64,000 nt of DNA from Brachypodius melanocephalos (GCA_013398615.1 VZSR01000598.1:4432672-4496671); one strand, 5' to 3'; counted from the first letter of the stretch, positions 24,901 to 39,900 are shown. Program-made: numbers and translations. Notes: generated from the letters alone by a model not told the origin.

Positions 24901-27900
24901 ACAAAACCCAGAGCGAAGTTTGTAAGATAATATTCCAAGGAAGTATCTAAAATAGGAAAAATGTATTCAGTGCCATGTTCTGTCCTCTTGACTGTACAGA
25001 ACATAAGACCAGAACTAAACAAAAAAGCTCTCAGCTCTTAAATTGCAAACAGAATTTTTGGAATGAACACCTGAGGATGTGGTTTACTGAAAGCTGCATA
25101 AGAGAGTAAAATTCTGCCTTGGACCCACCAGTTAAAGCGCCAGTCACTCAGCCATTAATTATTTTTTATTTAGTGTTCAGAGACAATTCTTGTCCGTGCA
25201 CCGAGTCCAGGCTGTGGACAGCAATAGAACAGCAAATATCTCCCAGACAGTGAGAATTGTCCTAGTGGGTGCATTCCCAAAGTACCTGCTTTGTTTGGGC
25301 TGGAGAAACCAAAGCCTTGGGAGGCCACACTTCCACCACCAGAGCTGAAAGTGCCTGTAGGCTTCTGCTCTCCAAAGGAGGAGCTGCCAAAGCCAAAAGT
25401 CTTTGCTCCGCTGTTTCCAAATAAGCTGGAAGAATCTGGGGAGATGAAGAATATTTATAAACAGCCAATACTCACAGCAGACAATATTCTACACTGCACT
25501 TCATTAGCTGAAGCAGGAGGAAGGATAATGACTTTTCTTTGCCCAACCCCCAAGCAGACAATGAACATCACACTGAAAACAACCCAGGGAGAAGCCAAGT
25601 CTTCCCTTATTCCTACAGGACTTTATAGTTTCACCAAGATCCATCCTGGATCTGATGGACCACTAACAACTCTTTATTGCTGCAATCTAGTAAATCACCA
25701 GGAGGGATGATTTGTTTAGATGCATCCTGTGGCCCAGCCAGTAAAAGACAATTCCTCAAGTGAGAAATCCCAGCAGCTACAATCAGTCTCTCCAGACAAC
25801 ACAAATATCAGCAAACCACAAACTAAAGGTTCTCAGCTGTTTTGGCAATGCTCAGTATTTCTACACAAGATTATCTAACAGGATCTTAAAGTAGGAGCCA
25901 AACTTTTCCAGCCTTACTAAGAAATAACTCATTTTTTCATCCTTCATAAGCCTGCAGGGAGTTTCTGCATCTAGAGGCAGGATACAGAACAACCAAAGCT
26001 TTTCTCTGGTGAACCATCTGTTTTGTTTCATCACAAACCCCAGAACTGCATTAAATGATTAAATTAGCAAGGTTAGAAAACTGACCTCAACCATTAATCC
26101 CAATGGATCGTTAAAGATGTAATAAAATAAATGGATTTTCTCTCTTAAGGCTTGAAGTGCTATTTCCAACCACTTGCAGCACTAATTTTACAGCTTTCCT
26201 TTGTTTCCCAGATTTCATGTTCAGCCACTGCTTCCCCTTCTTTGTGCTTTCTACCTGCCTATCTATATGTCACATCAAATTCTGATAAAGTGCCTTGCAT
26301 GTGCTGCACAAAGATATTAATTTTTAGGCAGAGGTTGACAAAATTTCTCTCTCTTACATACTGATTCTCTGCAATTTTTAGTCTTAGGGCAATGAGAGAT
26401 GATCAAAACTTTCTAACTTCCAACCAAGTTGGAGGCAGAAATTCAGTGACAAGAATTTAGAGTATTTCATTTTAAGGAAGGATTTGGCCAAGAATTCGCT
26501 ACAGAATATAGATGTTATTCACACTTCTTGCATCTGCTTGTTTGTTTCAATGGCTTCCCTACTTGTTTTCCATAAACTAGAAGAAAAATTCTGGATTACA
26601 CATCACACATACTCTGGTTACCCCCTCAAAGCCTTTCATATTAACACAGAATTTATTCAAAAACAATTAGCAGCAGAAAAGCAGATGGGATCACAAAAGC
26701 AGATGGAAATCACAGCACATTTTGTATTCTTGTTTTGTTCGCTTACTCTGGGAAGCTGCAGATCCAAATCCTCCACTGGAGGAACTGAAGGGATTCTTAT
26801 TGGCTGCATCCTGGCTTGGCTTTCCTCCCAAACCACTGAAGAAGCCTCCACCTCTCCCACCACTTCCAGCTCCAAACAAGCTTCCACTGGAAGAAGATGG
26901 CTGCTAGAACACAAAAAGGAGAAAAAAGGGATTTAAGCAAAGTCAAAGCAGCACATGTCCCCCCACCCCCAAAGGCTGCTCTGCCTGTGCCTGTCCTCTG
27001 GATGTCTGAAGGGACAGCCAGCAATCACCTTCCAAAATGGAATGTCATGAAATTTTATTTAAGCCTGTCTTAAATCTTGTCCACAGCACAGAACAATGCC
27101 TTTGAGACTTGCCCTACACTTGCCCTACTTTCCACTTAGCATGGAATAAAGGCAGGAGACTTACTGCAGCTATCTTATCTTGCATGTGATAAAATGTGTC
27201 TCCATATCCCTGGAATATTCATGCAGATGCTGCTTTGGTGCTTACCACAACAGCAAATAGCTCCAATACAGACTGGGACACATTTTATTAAACACATTAA
27301 ATTGTATTTTTTAAAAATATATCAGAAACAGGGAACCCTGACCAAGTCCCCCACATGTACAAAAAGCCATAAATACTTGCCTGGCCAAAGACAGTGCCTC
27401 CAGTATTTGCTGCTTGCCCAAACACAGAACCTGTGTTACTAGAACCAAAACCTAAGAGAAAAAAGAAAAACAAATTACATTGAAAGTTTATATGAAAGTC
27501 GCTCTCATCCTCTCTTTAACCAACTTAAAAACAGACAATAGAAGACCTTTTCACTTGTGGGACTGTTGCTAACACTAAGAGAATTGGATTTCTGTTAACA
27601 TGGCTACAATAACACTGCAAGTCGTGCACAAGCACTGGAGCATTCTGATTGCCCTTGGGTAAAAAGAGGATTTGAGCTTTGTTACCTGAAGACTCCTGTT
27701 AAAGATAATGAAATGTTTTGATTAAAAAAAGAACTCCCCTTTCCATTTCCCAGTTCACTTAAATGTGCCTTTTGTAATAAAACTTGCATTTCTATAATTA
27801 GGAACACCTTTCTTGAGCAGAGTTCACTTCCCACAATTTAACTATTCTCTGCTACTGTAGTTAAAATGAGCAAGCAGCTGCCTGCAGTGCCACAATTTTT

Positions 27901-30900
27901 AATTAAATGAACTTAATTAGTTTTTCTTCCTTGGAAATACATGCTCTCTATTATTGCTATGCACTTGTCACTTTTCCCTGGGAGCTCTCTGAAAATTGTA
28001 CAGACAAACCTTTGGAAAAGCCCCAACAATATACTGAGCATGTGGAGAACAAAAAGGGACTGACCAAGAAGGTTTGGTTTGTGCAAGAATACAATTTAAC
28101 TGTTTGCACAGGTAGCTGATGCTCATGTTACTTCTATATTTAATTTTGAGATGTTTCCAAATGCAAAAGGGGATTTAACATATTTTTCCCTGCAAACTCA
28201 TCACTTTGAGGGCTTAAATTTTTTTGGCCATCCTAGCTGATGACATAGTACTACACCTGGCTGTACATCCATTGTTGCATGTGTTCAGTGCAGGCCACTG
28301 AAGGAAGTGCTGCATCTGTACTTAGTCATTGCCTTGGTTATGGTCTCAGAGCTTCTCTGCTCCTTTGGTGCAACAATTTACAACATTTCCAGTTATTGTG
28401 CAACAGGCAGGACAATATGTAATTCAAAATTAAATCAAGGTAGACTTGTAAGTATAAAATGAAGGCAGAACTGGATGACAAGGCTACATTCAGAGGATTG
28501 CTGATGCATAGTGAAGCACAGCAAAAACTCCTTTTGTCTCCTACATTAGTCTGCTTCTCACATACACTGCAGCTCTTGTTCCTACTAATTGAAAACAAAA
28601 CCAAACAAAAAAAAAATTAAATCCCTCAGGTGCCATAGAGGGAAAAAAAGGCATTAATGCATTCTGCAGTGACAAACTCAAGCCAGACAGTGCCCCTGGG
28701 ACAGCGCTCTGCTCTTACCTGAGGCCTGGCAGAAGCTGAACCCAGCAGAGGACGTGGTGGTGGTGACAGCAGCAGTGCCACCAAACACAGATGCCCCTTG
28801 CCCAAAGCCAGTGCTCTGCCCAAAGACAGGAGGGCTGCTCTGCCCAAAGAGCACCCCACCCGTGCTGGCTGGCTGGCCAAAGGAGAAGGAGCTGGCGCTG
28901 TTGGTGCTGGCCGGGGCTCCAAAAACATTCCCACTGCTCGAGGCTGCTGTGGAAGCTGCTGGTTGGCCAAAGGCTGGCATGGTCCCAAACCCAGACTGGC
29001 TGAAGGTAAAGCCACTTGAAGAACTGCTTGCAGGCTGTCCAAAGACTGGTGTTTGCCCAAAGGCTGGCTGACCAAAGCCCCCCGTGGTGGTGGTGCCAAA
29101 AGCAGAAGTACCAAAGCCTGAGGTGGCCGCCTGGGTGGTGGCGGTGGCCGTGGACAGAGTGCTGGTGGTGAGCTGCCCAAATGGAGAGGATGCTGTGGTA
29201 CCTGCTGGGAGCTGCCCAAAAACGGGTGGTGTGGAAGGAGTGGCAGCTGCTTCCCCGGCAGGCTGGGTAAATGCTGAGCCAGAAGAGCTGGAACTCGGTG
29301 GCTGAGAGAACACTGAGGAGCCTGCAGAAGTGGGGGCAAACACAGAGGCACCAACAGCCGGACTCTGCACACCTGTAGTAACATCAGAGGTAGCAGCCAG
29401 AGCACCTGTGGCTTCTGCAGGAGAGGCAGCACTTGCTGTGGAGGTTGTTGCTGAAACATTCTGATCTGGTGGGGCAGCTGCAGAGACAGCAGGAGGCACC
29501 GGGGCCTTCAGATCGCTGGTGGAGGTGGGAGCAGCCACGGGGTCAGGGGGAGGTGGTGCCACTGCAGTCCCAGAGCCCTCTGGGACAGCATCCCCGGCTG
29601 TGGCCTGGGGTAAGGTGGGTTCCTTGAGTGGCTCTGAGAGCTGTGCCTGGGGCTGTGGCACTGGAGGTGAAGACCCAGCTGCTACAGCTTCATTTTCAGG
29701 CGTTTTTTCTGACCCAGGTGGTAATTTGGCATCCCCTGCAGACTTACTGGAAGCTGCAGCAGGGACAGCAGTTTGTGATGAATTTGAGAAACCTCCAAAC
29801 AAGAGGGACGTTGAAGCAGGGAGAGTAGAAGGGGCAGAGGTGGATGTGCTCATACTGTTTGTTTGCTGAATACCAAATGAAAAGGTGGATTTGCTGCCAC
29901 CAGAGCCTCCAAGATTAAACACCCCAGAAGACCCTGTGTTGGTTAACTGGACATTGCCAAAGATACTGCCTGTGGCACTAGTGCTGATGGACATGGATGC
30001 TGTGCCAGCTGACGTGACTGATGTTGAAGCAGCTTCTCCAGGTTTTCCTAATGTCAGGGGAGCAGAAAAATTAAACCCAGAAGGTATTGTAGACACTTTA
30101 GTTGACTGTGCTCCGGCAACACTGGTAGATGGTGCTTTAGTGGTGCTCTTGGCATTATCATCTACTTGACCAACCCGTAGTCCTGAGAAGCTCCCAAGAG
30201 TTTCCCCGGCTAGATTGCCCTGAAACAAGTGATCTCCTGGTTTGGATGGAGCAATATCCAACTTGCCAGAGGTTGTGGGGGGAGCAGAAGACGATGTTGC
30301 AGCAGCTTTGTTTGACTGGGTGCCATCTGCTGAGGAGCTACCTCCTATTACACCTCCTGAAGCACTTGCTGATTTGTGGGACCCAAAAGCGAAGGAGGCC
30401 TCGGGAATTGCTCCAAGTTTGGAACTCCCAGCAAACAAAAATGAATCCGGTGGGGCAGATTCTTTTGCGGAGGCTGTCAGTGAGAGAGACAGAGGTAACA
30501 AATGGAGTTAGGGTATGCAAAGCTCATTTATCGTTCTTGCAATAATGGTCTGTCTTGGTCCTTCACAGACTGTCAGTGCTCTTGCCTCAAAACTCTGAAG
30601 TCTCTGTCCATCAGGTAACTGCAACCTTCCTATCCATTCAGGACACAACAGTGACACCTGAAGCCTTCATGGCCAGGGAGGCAGTGACAAACAGTGTTAC
30701 TGTCACATCATAGCTTCCCCTTAACCATCCTTCTCTTTGAGATCAGACTACTCCAGCCATTGGCTCCTATTTCTTTTTCAGCAGTTTGATAAAAAAAACA
30801 TAACAGACCTGGTTATTACAGGTAATTTTCCATTGACAACACTTTCACCCCTTCTTACTCGGTTCAGGTAAAAAAAATCCTGACATTTACAACAGCACTT

Positions 30901-33900
30901 TCTTTTTAAACCCACGTCTCTGAACAGTTTAGGTCGTAAAAATACTTTCTGACAGTTGAAGAGTCTTCTACAAAATCAAATCTTTCTTTACAAATTCAGT
31001 TATTTATAGACCACCAACCAGTTTCTATACAGTGTGTTTTCAACTTTGAAAAACTAAAGAAAAATTCTGAAATGCAACTGCCAAAGGAGCTCCATTTCTA
31101 ACCTACACTGCTGTCCAACAGTGTGAAACCGCTGAAGTTTTAAGGGAGACTGGGCTAATTATATTTAATGTATCGTCATTTCATTTCTGAGCAACAAACA
31201 AATTCTGACTTGAAAACACTGCATTGGTGTTTGGACAAAGTACAGGAATTCTGCATGGAGATCAAACAACAAAGAGCAAAAGCTTCTTAGCAGATTTGGT
31301 ATTATCCTTGTGTTTTCCCCTATATTAAATATATTTAAGTAACTGACACTCAATAATGCAGCTTTTTTTTCCTCCTGAGTCCCTGAAATTACATTCTGTC
31401 ATTCTTTCATTATCAATTACAGAGACAAAGGTGCTCCTACCAGTTCACAGAACAGTGAAGGACCTGCCCTCACACAATGCTGTGGTTTACAAGTCTGTCT
31501 CCTATACCTCCCACTCCTGCTTTATCTGTGTTATTTACCTAAGCTTTTATGTTAATCTCCAAATTTTAAGCCCAGTTCATTCTCTCTGCTTAACACCAAG
31601 AGTATCAGTAGCAATTACCGTAGCTGTGATGGCCCAAGGATGGAAATAAGCCAAGATTTCTAAGAAGACACGGTGGTATCTTTTATCAGAGAAACTAATA
31701 ACTTTGGGAGCAGATTTTTTGACTGCGTGATGTCATCTGCAAGACTGATATTAAAGGCAGAAAGCTTCAAAAATATTACAAAGCAGATTTCATCAGTTCC
31801 CTTTTATAAGGCTGGGCAAGTAGGGTCTACCTATGACATGGAAAGGCAGCCTATTTATTGTCACTTCAATTTTAGAAGCAACACAAAGCCATTCCAAGCA
31901 TTTCCCTCTGATTACTAAATGCTCACTGGGTAACAGCTCTGTGTCAGTCCACCTCAGCCACTTTAAATCTACAGACTAAAGACAGCAGAGGAAATTACTA
32001 CAGATGTTACCCTTTTCATAAATTAGTGCCTCCTAAATGTTCTTGACAACAAATATTTTGTTTAATTTATAGGTGGGTGGCCCAGATTTCTATGTATTAC
32101 AGGGAAGAACCCAGCATATGTATAAAATGTTACTGCAGTTTTAATAATAGAACTGCAACATAAACCAAGAACCACACGAATTAGAAAGAGTAAAGACTCT
32201 GTTAAGAGGGAAGAGATGCTGTTTGCACCCTGTCCCAAACTAACCTTGTGAGGGAGCGAGGCTGGGCGGTGTCTGTGACGAAGCAGCTGATGTGACACCA
32301 CTAAAATTAAATACAGGCCTAGGAAGAAAGAGCAGAAAGGGAAAGAATGACTTAGCTCGAAGTGTTGAAATTTCCAACCATATGATGAGCACAACCCTGA
32401 GACTCTGATTTAAAAGAGCTAAAAGGGAAGAGTCAGTGCACATGCAGAAGGGAATAACTGGATACAGCCATCCATCAAAAAGGAGATCACTCATAGCAAG
32501 ACAGAAATGAAAAGTTACCATGACTATTTTACACTGAAAACATTTTGTCTTGCAAAAATACTGTGATCTTTCATAATGAGTCTTGCAGAGATCTTCATTC
32601 CCTGAGGCTTTTTAAGCTTTCTCTGATTCTCAAAGACCAGCTGCTGATATAGAAGTCAGGCCATGGGACTAAGACATCACTGACAACAGCACTGTACTTA
32701 GCATATGGTTTACACACTGAGGCACTGCACATGGGACAAAGGCAGGGTTGTTTGCTTTTTCAATCTGAATTTCCATCACTCAAAAGGACTCTTTTAGCCC
32801 TCTGAAGAGCCCAGCAAGGCATCTGGGTAGAATCCACTCAAAAAAACGTGCAGAGAAATGGGTAAGACTGAAAGAAACCAGCCATTTGAATGTGTGTGTA
32901 TTCTGAAATACTTAATGTTGCCCACTTCATAGACAAATTCACTTGAGTGTTAGTGCAGAATTTCAAACAATCATTCCTAAGGAATTGTCCCTCTCCCCTA
33001 AACGTAAGATATAATCAAATAAAGATTTTTGCCATCCCTGAAATAGCATTCCATAAGAGAGATTTCAGAGTAACTGTAGGTTCATAACATGTGCCTTGCT
33101 TTGTGTTATTGTTATGTAACAGATATCACCAGATGGCTTGGGGCCCCTCTTGTCACCTTCATGAACTGATTACTTTTCAAGCCAAAACAAAAAATTTGTT
33201 CTGCTGTATTAAAATAAATAAGTCATTCAGCAATGTGACCATCAGTACATATTTCAAGTCCTATCTGGGCACTTGTTCAACAGTCCACCGTAGATAAACC
33301 CCAAAAGCAAGCCAATCATCCTTTACTCTTGATTAGTTATACATTGAAAAATCTCAAAGCAACATGATATTGTGTCAAAGTCTCACAGACCTTCAGATCT
33401 CACTCAGGCTTCCACAAACAAGGTCTTCAAAGGACTCTGGTACAACCTCTGCCCTCCCAGTCTAACATTTGCAGGTGCCATTTTACAGTACTGCACAGCT
33501 TGTAGGCAACACCTGCTGTAACAGCCAATATTCATACTTAATGTCAACTACAAAAAAATCTTAATGTTCATACAGACCCCGCAGAAGAAAACGAGAACGT
33601 TTTGTTAAGCTGTGAAGTTGTTGCTTGCACTGATGTCACAGTAGAAGAAACAGCTGTAACTGTTTTTACTGTTCCTTGTCCTGTAAGTTACAAGAACAAA
33701 TAAATATACTTCTAAAATACATTTACGAATAAAAAAAAATAAACAAAACAGCCTGTCATCCATCTATTAGCAAAGCAGGGATTAGCTTGCACACACAGTC
33801 TGTAATTTGATAAATTTCAAATAAAAAGGAAGTGCTATCAAATTCAGGAGCTGACATTTTCAATAAACCAAAATTTAAGAAGCATTTGCCAAGTCAAATA

Positions 33901-36900
33901 TGATTCCTAGCTATTTTTACTGCTTCTTACCCCTGGCTAAGAGGCAACCTACATCCACGGATTAAAGGCAATAGACTAACAGAGATGGATTTCAGACATT
34001 TATGCAAGAAGCTTATAAAACCATGTCCAATGCAAGCATTATTATCTAATACACATTAAAAATCAATTGCTTCCTTTCCCTCATGTTTCCTCTTTCCCTG
34101 TTAAGTTGCAAAATGAGCATTCCTTTCTTTAGAAGCTTCCCAACTCTATGAGACTGATCCCAGCGTCTGAACTGGCTCTGAAGTTGGTCCTACAGCTCAA
34201 AGCTCAATAGATCCTACAAAGGAATTAGATCAAGCTTGTTCAGGTATTCCTATAATGCTGTGTGTCTAAAAATTAAATCAGCACATGTAAAATGTTTAAA
34301 ATCAGCAGGATTTCAATGTTTTAAAAACAAAATAATTGCTTTTAATTTGCTGTCAAACCACAGTAGCCTTGTGGAAGGTGTGCTTTCAGCATTTCCTGAT
34401 AAGAGTTACAAGTCCCGAGTGCAATCTGACCAGGGAATTGTCACTGAATTCTAGATGCAGGAATAGACAAAACACAGGGAGTACAGAAAACAACTTTCCT
34501 GCACTTCTGTACCTTCCTTTTACAAGTTTTCCCTCTCAAGACTAGCACAGCAACCTCTCAGTGGAGGCAAATCTTTTCTTCTCAGTGTCCTCATTCTCTG
34601 GACTGTGTCTCCTGACATGTTCCAAGAGACATGTTCCAAGGCCTTATTTCCATCTCCACTAAAGACAACTTACCTGAGATCTTGCTGCCAGCTGATGTTG
34701 GAGCAGCTGTGGATGCCATAGGAAAGGGTGCACACACAGAGGAAGGAGTCTGGCCCTTCATCGAGCCTGACAGAGGTGTCTAAAAACACAGCACCACTTC
34801 AGGTCAGTGCAGTCTGTCCATTAACAAAAGTTCTTCTGACACTGGTTTGGTATTATCAGTGTCATGCAGTGACTTAAGAATAAAATAGAGGTGGGTGGTT
34901 GAAGCACTTAGAAAAGCTCTGCAATCTTGGGCCCATTATGTCTTGACACTTAAATACAGGGTCAGTCCTCAACCTTTTCAACATGCCAGCAAGCCTCTGT
35001 GGGCAGAAGCTCAAAGATTCCAGAGGACAAAGACTGCTGTATTGGGTTTTTTTTAATACATAGGTATAAAACTCAGCAGCTTGTCAACCATTAAGCAATA
35101 CTTTTGGCAGAATAACAGGGTAAGTAAAGAACTCCCTCCCTTGATTGCCTACAACTTTCTTTTTTTGATGTGAAATTTAGTTGGATCTACCTAATACAGC
35201 TTCCTTTGATGTTACCTGCAACCCTCACTGCAGCAAGGCTGGGGCCATCAGAAAGCTGCATGTCTTCAGAAGTGAGAAAGACATAACATAGATATGCCTG
35301 GCATCACACTGTCAAGGTCTCAGATACAGAAATGGTTTGTCAAGAATGCAGGGCAAGCTATGAAAATTAAACCCCCAAACTCTGCTGAGCATGCCCAGGT
35401 AAGTATTCCACAGGGAAAGGGCTCTATATCAAAGTACCTGTTTAGCTTGATTTGTAGCAACAGTTGCCAAAACTTGATGGACCGCCTGGGCTGCAGAGTG
35501 AGGTACAGATGATCTTAAAAAGAAAAATTAAACCATTATATGAATAACTGGTCTGAAAGAGGATTTCCTCCTCCTCTCAAAAAGCATGGCTCCCAGAAGC
35601 CTTGAACAACAGCCGCTATTAAAGATTCCACACACAACTCCAAACGAACAAATCTGATTAGAGAATAAACCTCTTAAACGAATCAGCCACATTTAACAAA
35701 GGAAGTCTGTAAATGTGTTTAAACCTCTAGACTTAAACAATCAAATCTTCTCCAGACACTCTTGTCTCTGAAGAGAGTCAGGGCTTTCTATTTCACAGGG
35801 AGTTGATGAAAAATCAGCAGGTAAGGGGATTACAATTTTATGCCTAGTGGATAACAAATTTAAGCAGCTTCCTTCACAATGTGGAGTCCAGACACGTACA
35901 CTCAATGCTTAGAAATGCTGAGTAAGGAGACAAAGTTGGAAGGGGGTGGAGGGAGCATTTCCTGTCTTTGAAGTGTACTATAAACATTGACAAAATCATG
36001 GCAAGATCTGTGATAAAATTAACCTGTATTCTAAATTGTAGGTTTGGTATTTTTGACCATGATATGAAAACCCCCAGACAATTGCTGGACTGGGACCACC
36101 AACATATCCAGTCACAGGCCACTGAACAACTGATAACAACTGAAAAATCATTCCTGCTTAACAACTGAAGAGTATGCTGTAGCAGCAAAAGGGAGCCAGG
36201 ATGTCTGAAGTATCAAAAACTGGTGAATTAACTTTGCTGGGTGAACGCTTCTCATTTTAGTGCTGAATCTGACTGGCAAGCACGGTTCATTCAGGCAGAA
36301 TTTTTAGAAAGTACATTTCTATGAGGTCAGCTATAAAGTAAGACTATAGAAAGCCTCCAAGATATCAAGCTAGCTGGTGATCTATAAATTAGAGAGATCA
36401 ATCAATACTGCCAGTCTAAAACTACTTGAAAGTAAGACAGGTCTTTAACTACAGTTCAGATGAAAACCAACCTCATTCCATGTCGCTCACTCAACCTTCT
36501 CTATGCACAGCCAGTACTTTTTACTGTTTTCATCAAAATTCTGATGAAACAGAGGGTGGAAAACTCTCCCTGGTCACAACACTACTTTTAGCCAAAAAAA
36601 TTCCCAAGTAGAGCTGTCTGCAAACTTAACTTTAAAAAGATGTAGCAATTCCCCTCCCCATTCCAGTTTATCACTTTCAGGAAGAAATAAGGTAGCAAAA
36701 AAGCACCCAAGCTGTTTCTCAATTAAAATGCAAAAGAAACCATGAAGTAAATGTCCAGGTCAGCAGTTGAGTACCACCACCGTGAGATCACTCCCTTTTT
36801 GAAAAGTTGAATCAAAGGATTTGATTGACAGTGAAGAGTACATACAAATGTGTGAAAGCCAGTGGTGATGCAACAGCAATTGCTCCACGAGCTGCACATA

Positions 36901-39900
36901 GAGCTCACAGTTATAGGGATAAAGCATTTGCAATTCCATATGAACTTATAATCAGAAATACGTGGTGAATTTATCCCTGTTCATGCAGTAAGCTCAACTT
37001 CACAAAGAATTTCAGTAGTGCTCTTGCCTCACCAGCTCAGAACTGGCCATGCACTGCCAACAGGAACTTCAAGCACAGACAATTTCAAGGTCATCACAAT
37101 GACAGGGGAAAAGCCTAGTCCTAGGCTGGTGACAGAGCCTGGTGATAAGGCAGAAATCTCTGGAATGAGCTGAGCTGGCTGTTGTCTGCAGGAAGCAGGG
37201 TAGGGAAGCCAAGTCTTACAGCTAACTCACAAGAAATGGTAACAAATTCAAGGTTAAATACCAGAAGTCAACGTTCATGGTTTACTCATGAGGAAGAGCC
37301 TTGCAGCTCAGTACTGTTCCAAAGTGAGTGACCCCTAGTGACACCCAACCCTTCAGTCAAAATTCTGATATCAAAACATTTGAGACAAGTTTCCAGAAAA
37401 GCCCGAGCAGTTCTCCCTCCCTTCAGGGGGTGAATATGGGAACACACAGAAAAGGGATAACTCCAGAGAAGGTTCTCTCTGCAAAGGATGACAAAGTAGA
37501 AGGAAAACATCTGGACAGCCTGAAGTCACAGACCACACTCAGTTGATGGAGGGCTGCAATTCCCTCACTGAAAGAGGCAGAACAGAGGTGATTGTTCTGT
37601 GATTGGAGAGATACCAGGGCCAAATTTCATATTAGCAGTAAAATCACTGAACCCCAAAAGGAGAGTATGCACATAAATGCATTTTACAGACAAATGGAGA
37701 AGGAGGTTAATACTGGTCTTGTCATTTGTTCAGAACAAGCCATTAGCAAACCCTTGAAAGACCTGGAAAGATCTTTCTTTCAATCCACAAACCCAATACT
37801 CTTGTCTAAATGTACCCACTTTAGGTCTTACACTACTAGACTCAGTAAAACACTGCTACTGCTCCCCACTGGCAGATGTGCTCCAGTGCAAATGCTACCG
37901 AAGGCCACCAGAAAGAAGGGCAGTGCTCACTCACCCTATTACTGCAGACACTGCTGGAGTCAGTGTACCAGACTTGAGTTCTCGAACATTTACCACTTGA
38001 GGAACATTCTTCAGAGTGGATTCAGTCAAGGAGGTGCTCACAGCTTTAAGGAACAGAAAAAAACAGAGGGGAAAAAAAAAGATGTAAAGACAAACTCCCT
38101 ATTAAGCATTTAATTTCATTCGATATGGCCTGAATAATTCCAAAAAGATCCATCCAAGACTCTAGGACATATACAGTGTACCTGGCTTGAAACATTTGGA
38201 ACCTCAGACTTCATTAAGGACAAAAGAAGTGAGCAGCAATCTATATAGTTAATACATTTTTTGTTGTTTGCTGACCAAATCTAATTATTATGAACATTCT
38301 CTTTCCTATGTTGTAACATCTTCTGTTAAGTGAAACATGAGTTTCTCAGGTACATTGTACTAGCAGCTTACAGGAAAAAGGATGACAAAGGAACACTGGA
38401 TAGCTCAGAGGTGCTACAACTACAGATGTGAGCCACATTTTGTTTGATGAGCTCCTCCTTTGAGAGCACTAAATCTCTGTGAAAGCCACATTCAGCTGCT
38501 CAGAGGTCACTTGGGCAATTAGCCATCCTTTTACCTGGGGACTGGTTAGCAGCCATCTGCCTCTGCAGAGCTGCAGCTGCAGCTGCTTGTGGTGCTGGAA
38601 CAGTGACAGTGGGAGCAGGGGCCCCGTGTTTCACAGTCTTTGTTGCAAGCATTGTACTGTCTGCCCCTTGTGGGATGATTCTGTTTGAAGATGCAGGCAC
38701 TAAAAAAACAAATAAACAAAGTTTTAGTTAAATGTTTCTCTATAAATCAGAGATTCTATGAAAGCCTTTGCTGAACTGCAGTTCCTCTAAGTACACAGCC
38801 TCCTTCTGACAGGAGTGGTGTGCAGGCCATTCAAACAATCAACACAATCTGCCCCTGGCAGATTTTGGTATATCCCAAGGAATTTAATAAGTCTCAACAG
38901 ATGTAATTTCAGTGCGTTAGAGGACTTTCGGTTGGCTGTAACAGACACTTCTGCTGACATCTTATTTTCCTCTCTGGCTGCAGAGATTAAAGAAACCTCT
39001 CTTGCACAAGGAAAACTCAGTGTATGCAAATACAGTTCTTACTGAGACTTGCTGGGCTCAGAACTCCTAACCTTGGCCATATCAACCAAATGCAGCAGTA
39101 CTCCAGTTTCTTAATCTTTGGGCAGTATTTTAGGTCACTGCAATGTGAAAGAACCACACTATCACAAAAACACAATCAGTGAGTCATGGTGTTTTAGTGC
39201 TTTTAGCTCAAGTTCATGAGGTTACAAAGCCACTCTGTTACTGCTCCTGGGAACCTGGCACTGTAAATCTGTATCCTGCAATCCCAATTCTCCAGGGCCT
39301 GAAGCACTGGCAATGGATAATACAGTAGTTAAAGCTACCCTACAAGACCACACTGAGAAGAGACACTGCAAACACAACTCACACGAAGTACCCAGGGAGA
39401 GGTGCTGTTTCCCAAAGGACGGAGACTGAGCCATCAAACCAGGCTGGATTGAGGGAGTTCGGACCACAGGAGCATGACGAGCGACCTGGACTGGGGCAGC
39501 CTCTTCTTCCTGGTCCACTGCTTGGGAATCATCATTCTCCAGTGACTGGGACACTGAGGATGTTGAGCTGACTTCATCCAAATCTTCATAATATCTCGTG
39601 GACAAGAAGGCAGATCGGGACAAACTTGCTGCAACATCAAAAACAATATTTAGTATTAAGCTGAGGGAACCACCCAGTGTAACAGCCATGACAAATACAC
39701 CCTATTTTAGGGTGGTCTCCTATTGTTTTACTCCTGCATCGACAGGATTTGACTTCTTAACTGCCTGGAAAGGCAGCTTTCAACCAGACAGCAACTGAAG
39801 GCAAGTTGTCCTGAGAGCAGATGGGAGAACAGGAAAAGGGAAGCAGGGATTGAGTAGTCAAAAGCTAATTTCAGGTCTCAGTGCCACAGCAAGTAAGTCA

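Noticed and set aside
28754..30511. Several plus-strand ORFs opposite NUP214 exon 29
   Set aside because: They are the antisense shadow of the FG-repeat exon; low stop frequency follows from its composition. No independent evidence for an antisense gene.
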